Positions 24,386-33,791 are shown, numbered from the stretch's first letter. The stretch is 64,000 nucleotides of DNA from MVRV01 sp964469905 (GCA_964469905.1 CAYXZW010000010.1:6749-70748); one strand, 5' to 3'. Made by a program: numbers and translations. Notes: generated from the sequence alone by a model not told the origin.

Positions 24386-27364
24386 AAAATTAAGCGGCTT
24401 TTGCCAGGCTTCTTTGAGTTTACTGATTTTTCCTTTAATAATTAACCGGCCATTAATCCCTTCGACCTGAAACAACCCGTCGGCGGCGACAAAGCCAATT
24501 TCACTGATAATATTTCCCGCCATGATTTTTTCGAACTTTTTCTGATCCTGCGGGTGGATGGTCACGACAAAACGACTGGCCGTTTCGGAAAATAAAATAT
24601 AATCATTTCTCTTTTTGCCTGCATAGGGAACGTCTTTTAAGTCGACATTCATGCCCAAACCGCCGGCAAAAGCAGTTTCCATCAAAGCCACAGCCAACCC
24701 GCCGTCGGAGCAGTCATGACAGGAAGCAACCAGACCAACCACGATTGCCTTATGCAGCGCCCGGTACATTTTCCTGGCGCGCTCGGCGTCAACCTTGGGA
24801 ACATTATTGCCTACGGCATTATGCAGGGCAAACCATTCCGATCCGCCCAGTTCATCTTTGGTTTCACCGAGAACATAAACCAGATCCTGCGGACGTTTGG
24901 CGTCCATTGTTACGGCCTTGCGGACATCCTGAATCTTGCCGATGACCGAGTAAAGGAGCGACGGCGGAATGGAAATTTTGGTAGAGCCTATGGAATAGTC
25001 GTTTTTCATGCTGTCCTTGCCGGAAATACAGGGGACACCATAAGCGGTTGTGTAGTCAAAAATGGCCATATTGGAGCGCACCAGTTGGGCCAGTTTGTAT
25101 TCGCCGTCGGGCGTTTTGGCGGACTTGACGGGATCACACCAGCAGAAGTTATCCAGGCCCGCGAGATTCTCCAGATCGGCCCCCACGGCGACCGCATTGC
25201 GCACGGCTTCATCAATGGCGCAGGCCGTCATATGATAAGTATCAATATCGCTGTAACGCGGACAAATACCATGCGCCACAACTACACCTTCCATCGAATC
25301 AAGAAGCGGCCGGATTACGGCGGCATCCGACGGACCGTCATTGGCAGCGCCCGTAAGCGGCTTGATTACCGAACCCGCCTGAACTTCATGGTCATACTGG
25401 CGCACAACGGATTCCTTCGAGCAGATATTTAACCGAGACAGCATTTGGGTCAGCGCCTTATTCCAATTGGCCGGTTCCGGAAATTGCGGTTCCTTGTTTT
25501 TCGGCGGCTGCCACCGGGCGGCAAGTTTTAATTGCGGAACACCCTCGTGCAGAAATTCCATGTCCAGATAAGCAACAGTCTTTTTCCCGTAAAGTACATG
25601 AAATTTGCCGGTAGCGGTAAATTTACCCAGGACGGTCGCTTCCACATCCATTTTTTTGGCCAGCGCTGTAAATTGCTTAACTTTTTTCGGATCAACCGCC
25701 AGCGTCATGCGTTCCTGGGCTTCGGAAACCAGAATTTCCCAGGGCTGCAGGCCGGGATATTTTAAGGGAGCAAGCGACAGATCAATCTGGCAACCACCCG
25801 AATAAGTGGCCATTTCGCCGACCGAAGAGGACAAACCACCGGCGCCGTTATCAGTAATGGCGCGATACAGCCCCCGATTGCGGGCAACAAGCAGAAAATC
25901 CGTCATTTTTTTCTGTGTGATCGGATCGCCGATTTGTACCGCGGTGACCGGCGAACCCTCATGCAGCTCTTCGGACGAGAAGGTGGCTCCATGAATTCCA
26001 TCCTTGCCGATCCGGCCTCCGGTCATAATGATGACGTCTCCCGGCATTATTTCTTTGGTATGGGTGGGCTTGCCGTTAAGCCGTGCGGGCATGAAGCCGG
26101 CCGTACCGCAATAGACAAGAGGTTTACCCAGGAACCGGTCATCAAAAACAATGCTGCCGTTGACCGTCGGGATACCGCTTTTATTGCCGCCGTGTTCAAC
26201 ACCTTCGCGGACGCCTTCGTAAATGCGGCGGGGATGAAGAATCCGGGGCGGCAGCTTCTTTTTATAAAAAGGAGTAGCAAAGCAAAAAACGTCGGTATTG
26301 AAAATGAGTTTGGCGCCGATGCCGGTGCCAAACGGATCGCGGTTAACCCCGACAATGCCGGTGAGCGCTCCGCCGTAGGGATCAAGCGCCGACGGTGAAT
26401 TATGGGTTTCGACTTTAAAAACCAGGTTATAATTATCATTGAACTTGATTATTCCGGCGTTATCAACAAACACGGAAAGACAGAAATCCTTTTTGCCTTT
26501 TGTTTTACGGATTTGGGCCGTGGAACCCTTGATATACGTTTTAAAAAGCGAATCAATGGTGAGCTTTGCCCCGGCAGTAGTGTAAGTGATCTGACTGTTA
26601 AATATTTTATGCTTGCAATGCTCCGACCAGGTCTGCGCCAGGCATTCCAATTCGACATCGGTGATGTTTGCAGAAAGACCGATCTTTTTTCTGGTGCTGA
26701 TTATATTGGGCTGACGAAAATATCGCTGCAGGGCCTTCATCTCTTCGAGATTCAGGGCCAGCAACTTATCCTGACTTATCTGCAAAAGCTGCTCGTCATT
26801 AAAGCCGGCCAGATCTATTTCTAAGACTGCCGGCTTATCTTCTCCCAGAACATGCGGCACATAAGCAGGCCGGCCGGAGGTGGAATTAAATTCATCCCGG
26901 CCAATAACCTGATGCCTTTCAATCAAATCATTGGCTAAAAGTCCTGAGGCCACGTTTTCGGCATCCGTCCGGGATAATTTGCCGCACAGGAGATATTGAC
27001 GGGAAGTATAAACACTTATTGGACGTGACCCGCTCATGTTGCGCATCAATAGTTCAATTGCTTCGCGGGCGGTTTTGCCGACGTTATCGGTAACACCGGG
27101 CCGAAAACCAACCTCAATGAGCCAGTCAAAATCGGAAGACAGTGGTTTATTGATGGCAAAGTTCTGGATGACAGGGTCTGCCAGAGGGCCTGCGGCAGCC
27201 TCTTTTAACTGAGCTTTAGTTAACCCGCCTTCGATTGTGTAAACCTCGACGGTGGACACTTTTTCCACCGGCAAAGAGAAATTATCAATGATTCTTCTCT
27301 TTATTTTTTCGCCCAGAGCATCGCGAATACCTTTTTTAAAGCCAACTTCAATTCTATCCGCCAC
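24383..27364 (-). CDS. purL: Phosphoribosylformylglycinamidine synthase PurL with N-terminal PurS-like domains
   Basis: 993-residue ATP-dependent synthetase that converts FGAR to FGAM. Residues 1-75 (RIEVGFKKGIRDALGEKIKR) and about 85-165 (WLIEVGFRPGVTDNVGKTAR) are two PurS-like repeats, fused here instead of encoded separately. The synthetase core follows from about 220, with TWSEHCKHKIF near 270 (catalytic His region), VFKVETHNSPSALDPYGG near 320 and GCDGSD-like GASNDGPSDAAVI region near 695. The glutaminase domain is absent and is encoded by purQ downstream. The architecture is between the small-PurL/PurS/PurQ and the single-chain large type. Its TAG stop is part of a dispersed repeat. Confidence 0.95.
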   Translation of the reverse strand: MADRIEVGFKKGIRDALGEKIKRRIIDNFSLPVEKVSTVEVYTIEGGLTKAQLKEAAAGPLADPVIQNFAINKPLSSDFDWLIEVGFRPGVTDNVGKTAREAIELLMRNMSGSRPISVYTSRQYLLCGKLSRTDAENVASGLLANDLIERHQVIGRDEFNSTSGRPAYVPHVLGEDKPAVLEIDLAGFNDEQLLQISQDKLLALNLEEMKALQRYFRQPNIISTRKKIGLSANITDVELECLAQTWSEHCKHKIFNSQITYTTAGAKLTIDSLFKTYIKGSTAQIRKTKGKKDFCLSVFVDNAGIIKFNDNYNLVFKVETHNSPSALDPYGGALTGIVGVNRDPFGTGIGAKLIFNTDVFCFATPFYKKKLPPRILHPRRIYEGVREGVEHGGNKSGIPTVNGSIVFDDRFLGKPLVYCGTAGFMPARLNGKPTHTKEIMPGDVIIMTGGRIGKDGIHGATFSSEELHEGSPVTAVQIGDPITQKKMTDFLLVARNRGLYRAITDNGAGGLSSSVGEMATYSGGCQIDLSLAPLKYPGLQPWEILVSEAQERMTLAVDPKKVKQFTALAKKMDVEATVLGKFTATGKFHVLYGKKTVAYLDMEFLHEGVPQLKLAARWQPPKNKEPQFPEPANWNKALTQMLSRLNICSKESVVRQYDHEVQAGSVIKPLTGAANDGPSDAAVIRPLLDSMEGVVVAHGICPRYSDIDTYHMTACAIDEAVRNAVAVGADLENLAGLDNFCWCDPVKSAKTPDGEYKLAQLVRSNMAIFDYTTAYGVPCISGKDSMKNDYSIGSTKISIPPSLLYSVIGKIQDVRKAVTMDAKRPQDLVYVLGETKDELGGSEWFALHNAVGNNVPKVDAERARKMYRALHKAIVVGLVASCHDCSDGGLAVALMETAFAGGLGMNVDLKDVPYAGKKRNDYILFSETASRFVVTIHPQDQKKFEKIMAGNIISEIGFVAADGLFQVEGINGRLIIKGKISKLKEAWQKPLNF

Positions 27365-27734
27365 AATAAACCTTCAAATTATTCAATATTTTACTGTACT
27401 TTTTTTATAGACGATGCGCTTATACCGAAAAGCGGTAAATTATGCAACTTACAAATTTTGCAAAACGCTTTGCCGGTTTGGTATTTAGGTCCGACTTCCG
27501 TTTCCCGCTTTTTTATGTTTTATTTTCTATGCTCTGTTTTCCATTGACAGATAAAATCCGCTATCCTATACTCCAGAAATTACAGGTGATGATTTATTAA
27601 TATTACCTATCGAGTATGGAAGGCACTGTCTTCTATACTGATAAATCCGCAAAAGGAAACGTAAATCAGACGTCAGGCAAAACGAAACAATTTTCACAAT
27701 AGTCTGAAATAATCCAATAAGGAGCACGAAATCT
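27365..27734. other. Divergent intergenic region between purL and the TRAP operon
   Basis: 370 bases with a strong plus-strand promoter (27544-27572) and an untranslated leader of about 155 bases before dctP. No purine riboswitch signature was recognised upstream of purL. No leader ORF or hairpin of note was found. Confidence 0.45.
27544..27572 (+). promoter_or_regulatory. Strong sigma70-type promoter of the TRAP operon
   Basis: TTGACA at 27544-27549, a 17-base spacer and TATACT at 27567-27572. The ATG of the binding protein is at 27735, leaving a leader of roughly 155 bases. Confidence 0.75.
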
Positions 27735-28730
27735 ATGAAAAAACTATGGACTGTTTTATTGTTTGTTTTTTTATCAGTGACATTGGTCACCTCATCGGTT
27801 CTGGCCAAGTCAAACTGGAACGCCAATTCGGTTTGGCCCCCCAAGAATCATCATAGCGTAGGTCTGAACGATTTTGCCGAAAAAGTGAAAAAGGCCACCA
27901 ACGGCGAACTGGAAATCGTTGTGCATACGGGAGGCGCTCTGGGCTACAAGGGACCAGAACTGCTGAAGACCGTCCGTGATGGTCTCGTTCCCGTTTCCGA
28001 TATGTTGATCAGTGGTGTAGCCGGTGATGAAAAGATTTTTCAGATTGTAACCCTGCCTTTCCTGGTCCGAGACTTCAAAGAACTTCAGATCCTGCTCGGC
28101 ATTTGCCGTCCCTATTTCGATAAGACCGCAGAACAAAAATGGAACCAGAAGATCCTCTATATTGCCCCCTGGCCCGGAGCGGGACTCTGGACCAAGAAGA
28201 AGATCACCGCCCTGGAGGAAATGAAAGGTCTCAAGACACGAACCTATGACAAGAACGGCGCACTGGTCATGGAAGCCGTTGGAGCTACGCCCCATGCACT
28301 GCCTTTCAGCGAAGTTTATACATCCCTCCAGACTGGTCTGATCGACTCCGTCATGACCTCCACGCCCACGGCTGTGGACGCTAAATTCTGGGAGGTTCTC
28401 AAATATTACGAGCCCCTCAACATAACCATTGCCACTAACATGGTAACCGTAAACCTCAAGGCATTTCAGAAGCTCCCCAAAGACCAGCAGAATGCTCTCC
28501 TGAAAATCGGCAAGGAAATGGAAAAAGAGATGTGGGCCAACGTCCCCAAACTCGATAAGGAACAGGAGGCCATCTCCAACAAAAACGGCATTGAAACCGT
28601 TGCCGCGAGCAAAAAGCTGATTGCCGACCTCGAAAAGATCACGGAAAACATCCGGGCGGAGTGGCTGAAAACAGCCCCTCCCGAAGGCAAGAAAATCTAT
28701 AGTGACTTCTTGAAAAAAGTGAAGAGATAA
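27735..28730 (+). CDS. dctP: TRAP transporter substrate-binding protein, DctP family
   Basis: 331-residue periplasmic solute receptor. The signal peptide is MKKLWTVLLFVFLSVTLVTS with a cut after VLA near residue 24. The fold is that of DctP: HHSVGLNDFAEKVKKATNGE near 36, GGALGYKGPELLKTVRDG near 70, and KTRTYDKNGALVMEAVG near 168 with the conserved Arg that grips the ligand carboxylate. GLIDSVMTSTPTAVDAKF near 205 is the usual second-lobe signature. TRAP systems import organic acids with a sodium gradient. AAGGAGC gives the ribosome site. A GC-rich hairpin (28753-28781) follows, before dctQ. Confidence 0.92.
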   Translation: MKKLWTVLLFVFLSVTLVTSSVLAKSNWNANSVWPPKNHHSVGLNDFAEKVKKATNGELEIVVHTGGALGYKGPELLKTVRDGLVPVSDMLISGVAGDEKIFQIVTLPFLVRDFKELQILLGICRPYFDKTAEQKWNQKILYIAPWPGAGLWTKKKITALEEMKGLKTRTYDKNGALVMEAVGATPHALPFSEVYTSLQTGLIDSVMTSTPTAVDAKFWEVLKYYEPLNITIATNMVTVNLKAFQKLPKDQQNALLKIGKEMEKEMWANVPKLDKEQEAISNKNGIETVAASKKLIADLEKITENIRAEWLKTAPPEGKKIYSDFLKKVKR

Positions 28731-28752
28731 TTTTACAGACAGATGGGACCTG

Positions 28753-28781
28753 GGACCCCGGATGGTCATCTTCCGGGGTCC
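28753..28781 (+). promoter_or_regulatory. Intercistronic hairpin after dctP
   Basis: GGACCCCGGA (28753-28762) pairs perfectly with TCCGGGGTCC (28772-28781), loop of nine. It sits 23 bases after the dctP stop and is followed by CATTTATCTT, a weak T-rich end, so partial termination is possible. Confidence 0.7.
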
Positions 28782-28884
28782 ATTTATCTTATCGGACATT
28801 CACCTAAAGACAGTCATGGCCGGCCCTTACCGAAAACACCGTCCGGCGAAAAACTTAAAATATTTTTATAATTAGGACATCCCC

Positions 28885-29421
28885 ATGAAAAAGATCATCA
28901 ATGCCATTGACACTCTCTCCGGTATCGGCGGCTGGTTCGCGGGTATCCTGATGGCCATCGCCTTCCTGATGGCTATAGCCGAAATTGCCATCCGGAGCTT
29001 CTTTGGCAGGACGTTATATATCGCCGATGAATATTCCGGCTATCTCATGGCCGTAATCACATTCATCAGTCTGGCCTATACCCTCAGAGAAAGAGGCCAT
29101 ATCCGGATGATGTTTCTCATCCATGTTCTAAAGGGCCGGGCTAAAACTATCTATGATATGCTCTGTTTGGCTGTCGGATTTTTGTTCTGCCTTGCTTTTA
29201 TCTGGTTTACCTGGGATTTTTTCTGGGATTCGGTAGTGAACAAATCCCAGTCCATGCAGTTATCAGAGACCTATTTAGCTATTCCCCAAGCCTTTTTGCC
29301 GCTGGGTGTAATCCTCCTGGCGCTGCAGTTTCTGGCGGAGTTCCTCAAAGGGGTGGAAGTGCTCCGTAATGATACGGAAGGGTTGCATATTGTCGAAGAA
29401 GTTGACGAACTCGGACGTTAG
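28885..29421 (+). CDS. dctQ: TRAP transporter small permease, DctQ family
   Basis: 178-residue membrane protein with four hydrophobic segments (about residues 18-38, 50-68, 90-110 and 130-150). It is the small subunit that joins DctM in the TRAP permease. YSGYLMAVITFISLAYTLRE and GHIRMMFLI near 50-78 are the usual DctQ signature. It begins 154 bases after dctP and ends 18 bases before dctM, and lacks a strong ribosome site of its own. Confidence 0.9.
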   Translation: MKKIINAIDTLSGIGGWFAGILMAIAFLMAIAEIAIRSFFGRTLYIADEYSGYLMAVITFISLAYTLRERGHIRMMFLIHVLKGRAKTIYDMLCLAVGFLFCLAFIWFTWDFFWDSVVNKSQSMQLSETYLAIPQAFLPLGVILLALQFLAEFLKGVEVLRNDTEGLHIVEEVDELGR

Positions 29422-29439
29422 GAAATGGAGTAATAATTC

Positions 29440-30744
29440 ATGCACATCGATTTAGGACCTGCATCGGCGGTCATTCTTGGTTTACTGATTCTCTTTCTCG
29501 GCGGCTCCATCTGGATCGGCATCGCCCTGTTTCTGGTGGGCATTGGTGGTTTTTTTGTCTTTACCGATGTCTCTTTTGGCGCGATCCTGGCCAACGTCGC
29601 TTGGAACAACACCAGCGGCTCCGCCATGATGGCCCTGCCTTTCTTCATCTGGATGGGGGAAATTCTCTTTCGCAGCAAGATTTCGGAGAGCCTTTTCCGG
29701 GGGCTGTCCCCCTGGATGGATAACATTCCCGGACGCCTCGTCCATGTCAATATCCTGGCCTGCACCTTTTTCGCGGCAGTCAGCGGCTCATCGGCCGCAA
29801 CTACGGCGACAGTCGGCAAAATCACCGTCCCGGAATTAAAAAAACGGGGCTACGATCATGACCTGTCCATAGGCTCCCTGGCCGGCGCCGGGACGCTGGG
29901 TTTCATGATTCCACCCAGCATGATGATGCTGGTTTACGGCATTATCGGGGATGTGAGTATCGGCAAACTCTTCATCGCCGGCTTCATTCCCGGCTTTATG
30001 ATTGCCTTTCTGTTTTCCGCCTATATCCTGATCCGTTGCCTCATCACACCGAGCCTGGCCCCGCGGGGCGAGGAACGCTACACCTGGAAGGATCGCTTCC
30101 TGGCCCTTCCCGCGATCGCTCCGGTTGTAATTCTGGTGCTTTTTGTTCTCGGAAGCATTTACATGGGATGGTCAACACCCACCGAGGCCGGCGCCATCGG
30201 CGTTTTGGGGGCGTTCTTTTTTGCGGCGCTCACGCGCAGCCTGACCTGGGAAGTTTTTAAAGTGAGCCTGCTGGGAACAGTCAAGACCAGTTGCATGATC
30301 ATGCTGATTGTCATGGGCGCATCCTATCTGTCCAACGTCATCGGTTACCTGGGTATCACCAGGGCGCTGACGGATTACGTGACTATCCTTAATCTTTCAC
30401 CATACACCCTGATCATCATTCTCTCGGTACTTTACCTGGTCCTGGGCTGCCTGGTCGATGGTTTCTCCATGATCGTCATGACAGCGCCGGTAGTGCTCCC
30501 GCTCATTGCGGCAGCCAAGTTCGATCCGGTCTGGTTCGGAATTTATCTTGTCCTGATGATTGAATTGGCACAGGTCACACCGCCAGTGGGATTCAACCTC
30601 TTCGTCATCAGCGGCCTGAATGACGACAGTCTCGTGACGATTGCCAAAGCCGCTTTTCCTTTTTTCCTGCTCATGCTGCTGGCCACGTTTTTGATTACAG
30701 TTTTCCCGGAGATTGTTCTGTATCTGCCCAACAAGATGAAATGA
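29440..30744 (+). CDS. dctM: TRAP transporter large permease, DctM family
   Basis: 434-residue membrane protein with about 12 hydrophobic segments, the transport channel of the TRAP system. Family motifs: ALPFFIWMGEILFRS near 65, AVSGSSAATTATVGKI near 115, GSLAGAGTLGFMIPPSMMM near 145 and IELAQVTPPVGFNLFVISG near 375. The ATG follows ATGGAG by nine bases. The next gene (pxpC) is convergent and a palindromic element lies between them, so the TRAP operon ends here. The ligand is unknown. Confidence 0.93.
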   Translation: MHIDLGPASAVILGLLILFLGGSIWIGIALFLVGIGGFFVFTDVSFGAILANVAWNNTSGSAMMALPFFIWMGEILFRSKISESLFRGLSPWMDNIPGRLVHVNILACTFFAAVSGSSAATTATVGKITVPELKKRGYDHDLSIGSLAGAGTLGFMIPPSMMMLVYGIIGDVSIGKLFIAGFIPGFMIAFLFSAYILIRCLITPSLAPRGEERYTWKDRFLALPAIAPVVILVLFVLGSIYMGWSTPTEAGAIGVLGAFFFAALTRSLTWEVFKVSLLGTVKTSCMIMLIVMGASYLSNVIGYLGITRALTDYVTILNLSPYTLIIILSVLYLVLGCLVDGFSMIVMTAPVVLPLIAAAKFDPVWFGIYLVLMIELAQVTPPVGFNLFVISGLNDDSLVTIAKAAFPFFLLMLLATFLITVFPEIVLYLPNKMK

Positions 30745-30749
30745 TATTC

Positions 30750-30874
30750 ATATCGTTGAGTTTTCTTTGGCTAACTTTGTTGGCTGCGTCGTCGGCTTCC
30801 TCAGCGTATTAGCAATGCGCCTCCGGAGCCTCGTCCTTGCCGCCTCGTTATCCTTTGTAAACGAAACGCGATAT
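30750..30874 (-). repeat. Palindromic element family P, copy 2, after dctM
   Basis: Inverted relative to copy 1 (23246-23369) with most bases shared: the central CGTATTAGCAATGCGCCTCC, then GGAGCCTC and TTGCCGCCTCGTTATC. Ends ATATCG and CGATAT form a short terminal inverted repeat. It begins five bases after the dctM stop codon and fills the space to pxpC. Confidence 0.72.
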
Positions 30875-30877
30875 AGC

Positions 30878-31861
30878 TCAAGAATAATGGCTATGATTTT
30901 TCATGCCCGGTTGAAGACTGAATGCTTGCCGGACGGATGCAAGTCTTTTTTGTCTTTCTTCCCAGAGATGCTCGGCCTCATCCACTTCGATCAGCTCAAA
31001 CAATACATAATCGCCCGGTTTCAGGTGAGCCAGGCGATCCAGGTCTGCTCTTATCACCCGGGCGATCCTGGCGTAACCACCGATCGTCCTTTCATAAAGC
31101 ATAATGATGGGCAGGCCGTCTCCGGGAATCTGCACCGTACCAGGCAGGATGCCCTCGGAGATAATGCTTTTATCAACATCGGCGCGAAAATTCAGCGGAC
31201 TGCCTTCCAGGCGAATTCCCGTCCGGTTAATTGTCGCCGATACGTCGTAGACAGCCCGGCCTCTCCGGTCAGCAAACATCTTCTGCGAATCATCGGAAAA
31301 ATAGTGATGCTCCGGCCCTGCGGTGACACGCAGGATATGAGGAGATTTCATCCCGGGAATTGTGTTGCCGGGGATCGCACCCCACGGGACGCCATAAATA
31401 TTGTCGATGTCGATCCAGTCACCTCCGGACAATGACCGGCCTTTGTAGCCGCCAAATCTGCACTCCAGATTAGTAGCAAACCGGCCAATCACGCGCTCGA
31501 GAACCATGTTTCCCGCAAACCCCAGATAGTACCGGAAACCTTCAATGATCTCATGAACCTTCAGAATGTTACCGGCTTCTGCCCGAAATGATGTCCAGGG
31601 GTTCAATGGTTTATCATCCAGAGATGCCCGGACAATTGCGCCGGTCAGCGCACATATCATTTTCCTGTGAAACCGCAACGTAAATTGTGCACCGATGATT
31701 TCCAGAGCCGGCGCATGGCCGTCTTGAGCAAGCAGCCGATTTAGTGCCCCATAGGCAAATGTATCCAAGGCAGCTGAAGGCGGCACACCTACGGCAGCGT
31801 GGCCATAGCGGCCGCTGTCCACAATACAGGTCATTGTTCCCGGATGGATGATTTCGATCAT
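30878..31861 (-). CDS. pxpC: 5-oxoprolinase subunit C (biotin-dependent carboxyltransferase/KipA family)
   Basis: 327-residue protein of the allophanate hydrolase subunit 2 family. With PxpA and PxpB it splits 5-oxoproline to glutamate with ATP. Motifs: TCIVDSGRYGHAAVGVPPSA near residue 10, the PKNPWT-like LDKPLNPWTSFRAEAG near 80, GGYKGRSLSGGDWI near 135 and ERTIGGYARIARVIRADL near 260, as in KipA proteins. Its ATG overlaps the pxpB stop by four bases. This is the third gene of the pxpABC operon, read toward the TRAP operon. Confidence 0.9.
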   Translation of the reverse strand: MIEIIHPGTMTCIVDSGRYGHAAVGVPPSAALDTFAYGALNRLLAQDGHAPALEIIGAQFTLRFHRKMICALTGAIVRASLDDKPLNPWTSFRAEAGNILKVHEIIEGFRYYLGFAGNMVLERVIGRFATNLECRFGGYKGRSLSGGDWIDIDNIYGVPWGAIPGNTIPGMKSPHILRVTAGPEHHYFSDDSQKMFADRRGRAVYDVSATINRTGIRLEGSPLNFRADVDKSIISEGILPGTVQIPGDGLPIIMLYERTIGGYARIARVIRADLDRLAHLKPGDYVLFELIEVDEAEHLWEERQKRLASVRQAFSLQPGMKNHSHYS

Positions 31862-32529
31862 GCTTTGATAAATTTTACCTTATCTCCAATCTGCAGGAGA
31901 CTATAAGGTTCCTTCTGAGGATCAAATAAGCTTACATCGGTGCGTCCGATAATCCGCCAGCCGGCAGGCGATGCAAAGGGATAAACCCCTGTCTGTCCCT
32001 GGGCAACGCCAACAGACCCGGCGACAATTCTGGTCCGGGGCGTCTCCAGCCTGGGAACACGGATTCGCGGATCAAGGGTCCCCATATAGGGAAAGCCCGG
32101 AATGAAACCCACCGCGAAAACGGTATATATAACATCAGAATGAATGGCTATCACTTCGCTCTCGGTCAGTCCTGTCTGCCGGCAGACGACTTTCATATCC
32201 AGGGCATCCGGGCCGCCGTAGTGAACGGGAATCTCATGCCGAACGGGCTCAGGCGTACTGCCGGCAAGAAGCGCTGCGTCCTCTCTTTCGCTGAGCAGCG
32301 ACGACAGGCGGTCAAAGCTTGACCGCTCCGTATCGAAATGGATGAGACAGGACCGGAAACTGGGGGTAATGTCGATGATTTCCGGCAGGGCAAGTGACTT
32401 CATGTAAAAGTAGAAATTTCTCACTTTTTCATGAACTTCCGGATCAATAGTCTCGCCGAAGATGATGCGGATACCGTCTTCGCCAAACCGCGAAATTTTC
32501 AGTTTTGATGTGGTAGTTAAAACCGTCAT
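31858..32529 (-). CDS. pxpB: 5-oxoprolinase subunit B (KipI family)
   Basis: 223-residue protein of the allophanate hydrolase subunit 1/KipI family. The hallmark region is near residues 135-200: AVGFIPGFPYMGTLDPRI, RLETPRTRIVAGSVGVAQGQ and SPAGWRIIGRTD. The product forms a complex with PxpC for ATP-dependent ring opening of 5-oxoproline; the name KipI reflects an older report of kinase inhibition. ATGA overlaps link it to pxpA before and pxpC after, so the three are translated together. Confidence 0.9.
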   Translation of the reverse strand: MTVLTTTSKLKISRFGEDGIRIIFGETIDPEVHEKVRNFYFYMKSLALPEIIDITPSFRSCLIHFDTERSSFDRLSSLLSEREDAALLAGSTPEPVRHEIPVHYGGPDALDMKVVCRQTGLTESEVIAIHSDVIYTVFAVGFIPGFPYMGTLDPRIRVPRLETPRTRIVAGSVGVAQGQTGVYPFASPAGWRIIGRTDVSLFDPQKEPYSLLQIGDKVKFIKA

Positions 32530-33311
32530 TGGGGGATGATTTCTCCCAAGGGCTTAATTATGATTCCTTCCCGCTTGAAAGCGTCAACAATCATCCTTCC
32601 TGCAGCGACACTTACCGGATTATCGCCATGGATACACAAAGTATCAACGACAACATCGATCCACCGTCCGTTGATACTCTCGAAGCCTTTATCCACGACC
32701 ATCGCGACGGCTCTTTTCGCTATCAGCTCCGGATCCTTCAGAACGACGCCTACCTGACTGCGGGGAACAAGCTCTCCTTCATCGGTATACTGGCGGTCGG
32801 GAAATGCTTCCAGGGCAATGCGCAACCCCTCGCGTCTTGCCGTATCTTTCAGCCGGGCGGCCTGTTTTGTTGCCAGTGTCAGGAATATGGGATCACCAAA
32901 TGCCCTGCTAATCTGACCTATAAGCTGATAAAAAAGATCCGGTTTAGCTACGAGGTCATTGTAAAGGGCTCCGTGAAGCTTGATGTGCTGCAATGGCATG
33001 CCATACAGGGACAAAAACCCCTGCAGAGCACCGACCTGATAGACAACGTAATTCTTCTGCTCCTCAGGAGTGATTTCCATGAACCTGCGGCCGAATCCCA
33101 TCATATCGGGATAACCGGGATGAGCCCCGACACCGACCTGATGGTCGCGGCACAAACGAATTGTCCGATCCATAACCATCGGATCGGCAGCATGAAAGCC
33201 GCAGGCGATGCTGGCTGAAGAAATGGAACGGATAACTTCTTCATCGCTCCCCAAGGTGTATGCCCCGAAAGACTCGCCCATATCACAGTTGATATCGATA
33301 ACATCAGCCAT
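32526..33311 (-). CDS. pxpA: 5-oxoprolinase subunit A (LamB/YcsF family)
   Basis: 261-residue protein of the LamB/YcsF family. Seen: IDINCDMGESFGAYTLGSDE at the start, SSASIACGFHAADPMVMDRT near 35, VGVGAHPGYPDMMGFGRR near 58, QHIKLHGALYNDLVA near 105 and ALEAFPDRQYTDEGELVPRS near 160, all typical. It is the first gene of the pxpABC operon and overlaps pxpB by four bases. Removal of 5-oxoproline, a toxic cyclised form of glutamate or glutamine, is the established role of the set. The divergent 273-base region upstream contains the first rmuC promoter copy on the other strand. Confidence 0.92.
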   Translation of the reverse strand: MADVIDINCDMGESFGAYTLGSDEEVIRSISSASIACGFHAADPMVMDRTIRLCRDHQVGVGAHPGYPDMMGFGRRFMEITPEEQKNYVVYQVGALQGFLSLYGMPLQHIKLHGALYNDLVAKPDLFYQLIGQISRAFGDPIFLTLATKQAARLKDTARREGLRIALEAFPDRQYTDEGELVPRSQVGVVLKDPELIAKRAVAMVVDKGFESINGRWIDVVVDTLCIHGDNPVSVAAGRMIVDAFKREGIIIKPLGEIIPQ

Positions 33312-33505
33312 GTTTAATCACCACGTATAAAATGCAGTAAGCATGATTCCGCTGAGACATTTTTTAATCGTTCTCGACGGCCTAAGTCACATAGGTGATT
33401 GATTTAACACACCGTGTCTTCCGGGGCAATTAAATTCTTCAGGGCTTTCACTTACATCCGGCCGTAGTGCCTACGGCAAGTTTCCCGTAGTTTTAAGATC
33501 TTATT

Positions 33506-33684
33506 TTCCTTGACACTTTGTCCTCTTGGCCGCTATATTCCCACATTATTTAAGAAAAACAATTTCCGGCAACAAACTTAAGGAATGCCTGCACCCATGG
33601 AAATCATCATGATTATAGCTTTAATCCTGATCGCGGTTGTTTTCCTGCTGCAACTCTGGCTGATCAAACAACCACCCTTTGACC
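33506..33684 (+). repeat. Duplicated rmuC promoter and 5' end, copy 1
   Basis: This 179-base stretch matches 37295-37472 in roughly nine of ten bases by eye. It contains TTGACA (33510-33515), an 18-base spacer and TATATT (33534-33539), a leader and the first 33 codons of rmuC. The similarity stops in mid-codon. Confidence 0.85.
33510..33539 (+). promoter_or_regulatory. Promoter, duplicated from the rmuC promoter
   Basis: TTGACA at 33510-33515 and TATATT at 33534-33539 with an 18-base spacer. It should now drive the rmuC remnant and perhaps the histidine kinase gene 49 bases after it. Confidence 0.6.
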
Positions 33685-33743
33685 CTAAAGCGCCCTTCGG
33701 GATATTTAGTCTATTCAGTTTACCACTTTACGCGGCGAATTAA
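33585..33743 (+). pseudogene. rmuC N-terminal remnant, membrane-anchor peptide
   Basis: A 52-codon frame starting AAGGAATG as in rmuC. Codons 1-33 code for the same kind of N-terminal membrane anchor as RmuC (IIALILIAVVFLLQLWLIK), then the frame runs into unrelated sequence (KAPFGIFSLFSLPLY) and stops. It is best read as a truncated duplicate, though a small membrane peptide could still be made. It lies just upstream of the hybrid kinase gene, with 48 bases between. Confidence 0.7.
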
Positions 33744-33791
33744 TTATCTGCGCCGGGTCTGGTTACCCGGCCCGCAAAAGAGGAGTTTTGA

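Noticed and set aside
27810..28799. 329-codon minus-strand ORF across dctP
   Set aside because: It is the antisense shadow of the well-supported dctP gene and shows no domain.
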